DNA from: Priestia filamentosa
GTDB lineage: Bacteria; Bacillota; Bacilli; Bacillales; Bacillaceae_H
NCBI RefSeq assembly: GCF_900177535.1
Contig: NZ_FXAJ01000001.1
Span: 1,278,214-1,342,213 of the forward strand
Length of the DNA stretch: 64,000 nucleotides
Reading direction: 5' to 3'
Under the pieces are notes generated by a model. The model worked only from the letters and a program-made list of their open reading frames with translations. It ran no database searches and was not told the DNA's origin. The translations under genes and the position numbers were made by a program. Below, piece after piece: positions 63,632 to 64,000 of the stretch; the first letter of the stretch is position 1, and each line of letters begins with the position of its first letter.

Positions 63632-64000
63632 ATGAAGGTAGCTATTGCATCAGACCATGGTGGTATTACGATTCGGAATGAAATTATCTCGTTAATGAAA
63701 GAGATGAATATTGAATATGAGGATTTAGGGTGTGAATGTGACACGTCAGTGGATTATCCAGATTATGCAATTCCAGTAGCAGAAAAAGTGACTAGAGGAG
63801 AAGTAGATCGTGGAATTTTAATTTGTGGTACTGGCATTGGTATGAGTATTGCAGCCAATAAAGTAATGGGGATTCGTTGTGCCCTTGTACATGATCTATT
63901 TAGTGCTAAAGCGACAAGAGAACACAATGATTCAAATATATTAGCAATGGGGGAACGTGTTATCGGTCCAGGACTTGCACGTGAAATTGCAAAAGTATGG
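63632..64000 (+). CDS. rpiB: Ribose-5-phosphate isomerase B family (3' end outside window)
   Basis: The first 123 codons of an RpiB/LacAB-family isomerase. MKVAIASDHGGITIRNEI, DLGCECDTSVDYPDYA, the catalytic Cys in GILICGTGIGMSIAANK, and ATREHNDSNILAMG are typical; the full protein is about 145-150 residues. It interconverts aldose and ketose phosphates, usually ribose and ribulose 5-phosphate; relatives act on allose, galactose, erythrulose or apulose phosphates. AGGAGTG precedes ATG. It is part of the GntR-linked cluster. Confidence 0.9.
   Translation, partial: MKVAIASDHGGITIRNEIISLMKEMNIEYEDLGCECDTSVDYPDYAIPVAEKVTRGEVDRGILICGTGIGMSIAANKVMGIRCALVHDLFSAKATREHNDSNILAMGERVIGPGLAREIAKVW

Overview
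The window looks like chromosomal DNA of an endospore-forming, low-GC Bacillaceae (Bacillus in the broad sense). The evidence is two alpha/beta-type small acid-soluble spore protein genes, Bacillus-style Shine-Dalgarno sites (AGGAGG) with frequent TTG and GTG starts, many U-tailed hairpin terminators, CcpA-type cre sites and an AraR/araBDA locus. I cannot name the species. I saw no rRNA, tRNA, CRISPR array, IS element or prophage.

Layout. 0-16 kb is a mosaic of single-gene units: VOC proteins, short-chain dehydrogenases, a MarR-GNAT fusion, an M50 protease, a drug/metabolite exporter with a predicted leader-peptide attenuator, a YdeN-type hydrolase, a DHFR-family protein, a secreted protein, a dicarboxylate symporter, an MFS carrier and a DinB protein. 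16-24.5 kb is an L-arabinose locus: araR divergent from araB-araD-araA, then a sugar/H+ symporter, a transketolase relic and galM. 24.8-26.3 kb is a DHA2 exporter. 27-31.5 kb is a quinate/shikimate catabolic operon (MFS, shikimate dehydrogenase, type II dehydroquinase, MFS paralogue). It lies behind a 180-bp tandem duplication carrying six copies of a 16-bp operator-like site, and is followed by a LacI-family regulator. 34-53.5 kb is again mosaic: MHS transporter, DinB, a FusB-type EF-G-binding protein behind a second predicted attenuator, AraC plus an IolH-like epimerase with an oxidoreductase relic, GNAT, MerR/MFS, cupin, alkaline phosphatase, a broken hydrolase, two spore protein genes, a lipoprotein, PAP2 and CorA.

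53.5-64 kb ends with a sugar-catabolism cluster: a 6-phospho-beta-glucosidase, a split transketolase, an SDR, a GntP permease, a GntR/FadR regulator, Tpx, a second 6-phosphofructokinase, an SR1P-like peptide and RpiB. Four plus-strand promoters there carry the same ACTTAGTAGACAAGT-like site just downstream of the -10, so they look like one regulon of the local GntR protein. The substrate is not evident.

Two features run across the region. First, a dispersed intergenic repeat of about 110 bp occurs in about 14 full or partial copies, all in one orientation, with compensatory changes in its hairpin. Second, decayed genes are common (transketolase, ArsI-like, Gfo/Idh/MocA, alpha/beta hydrolase and others), which suggests ongoing loss of accessory genes.
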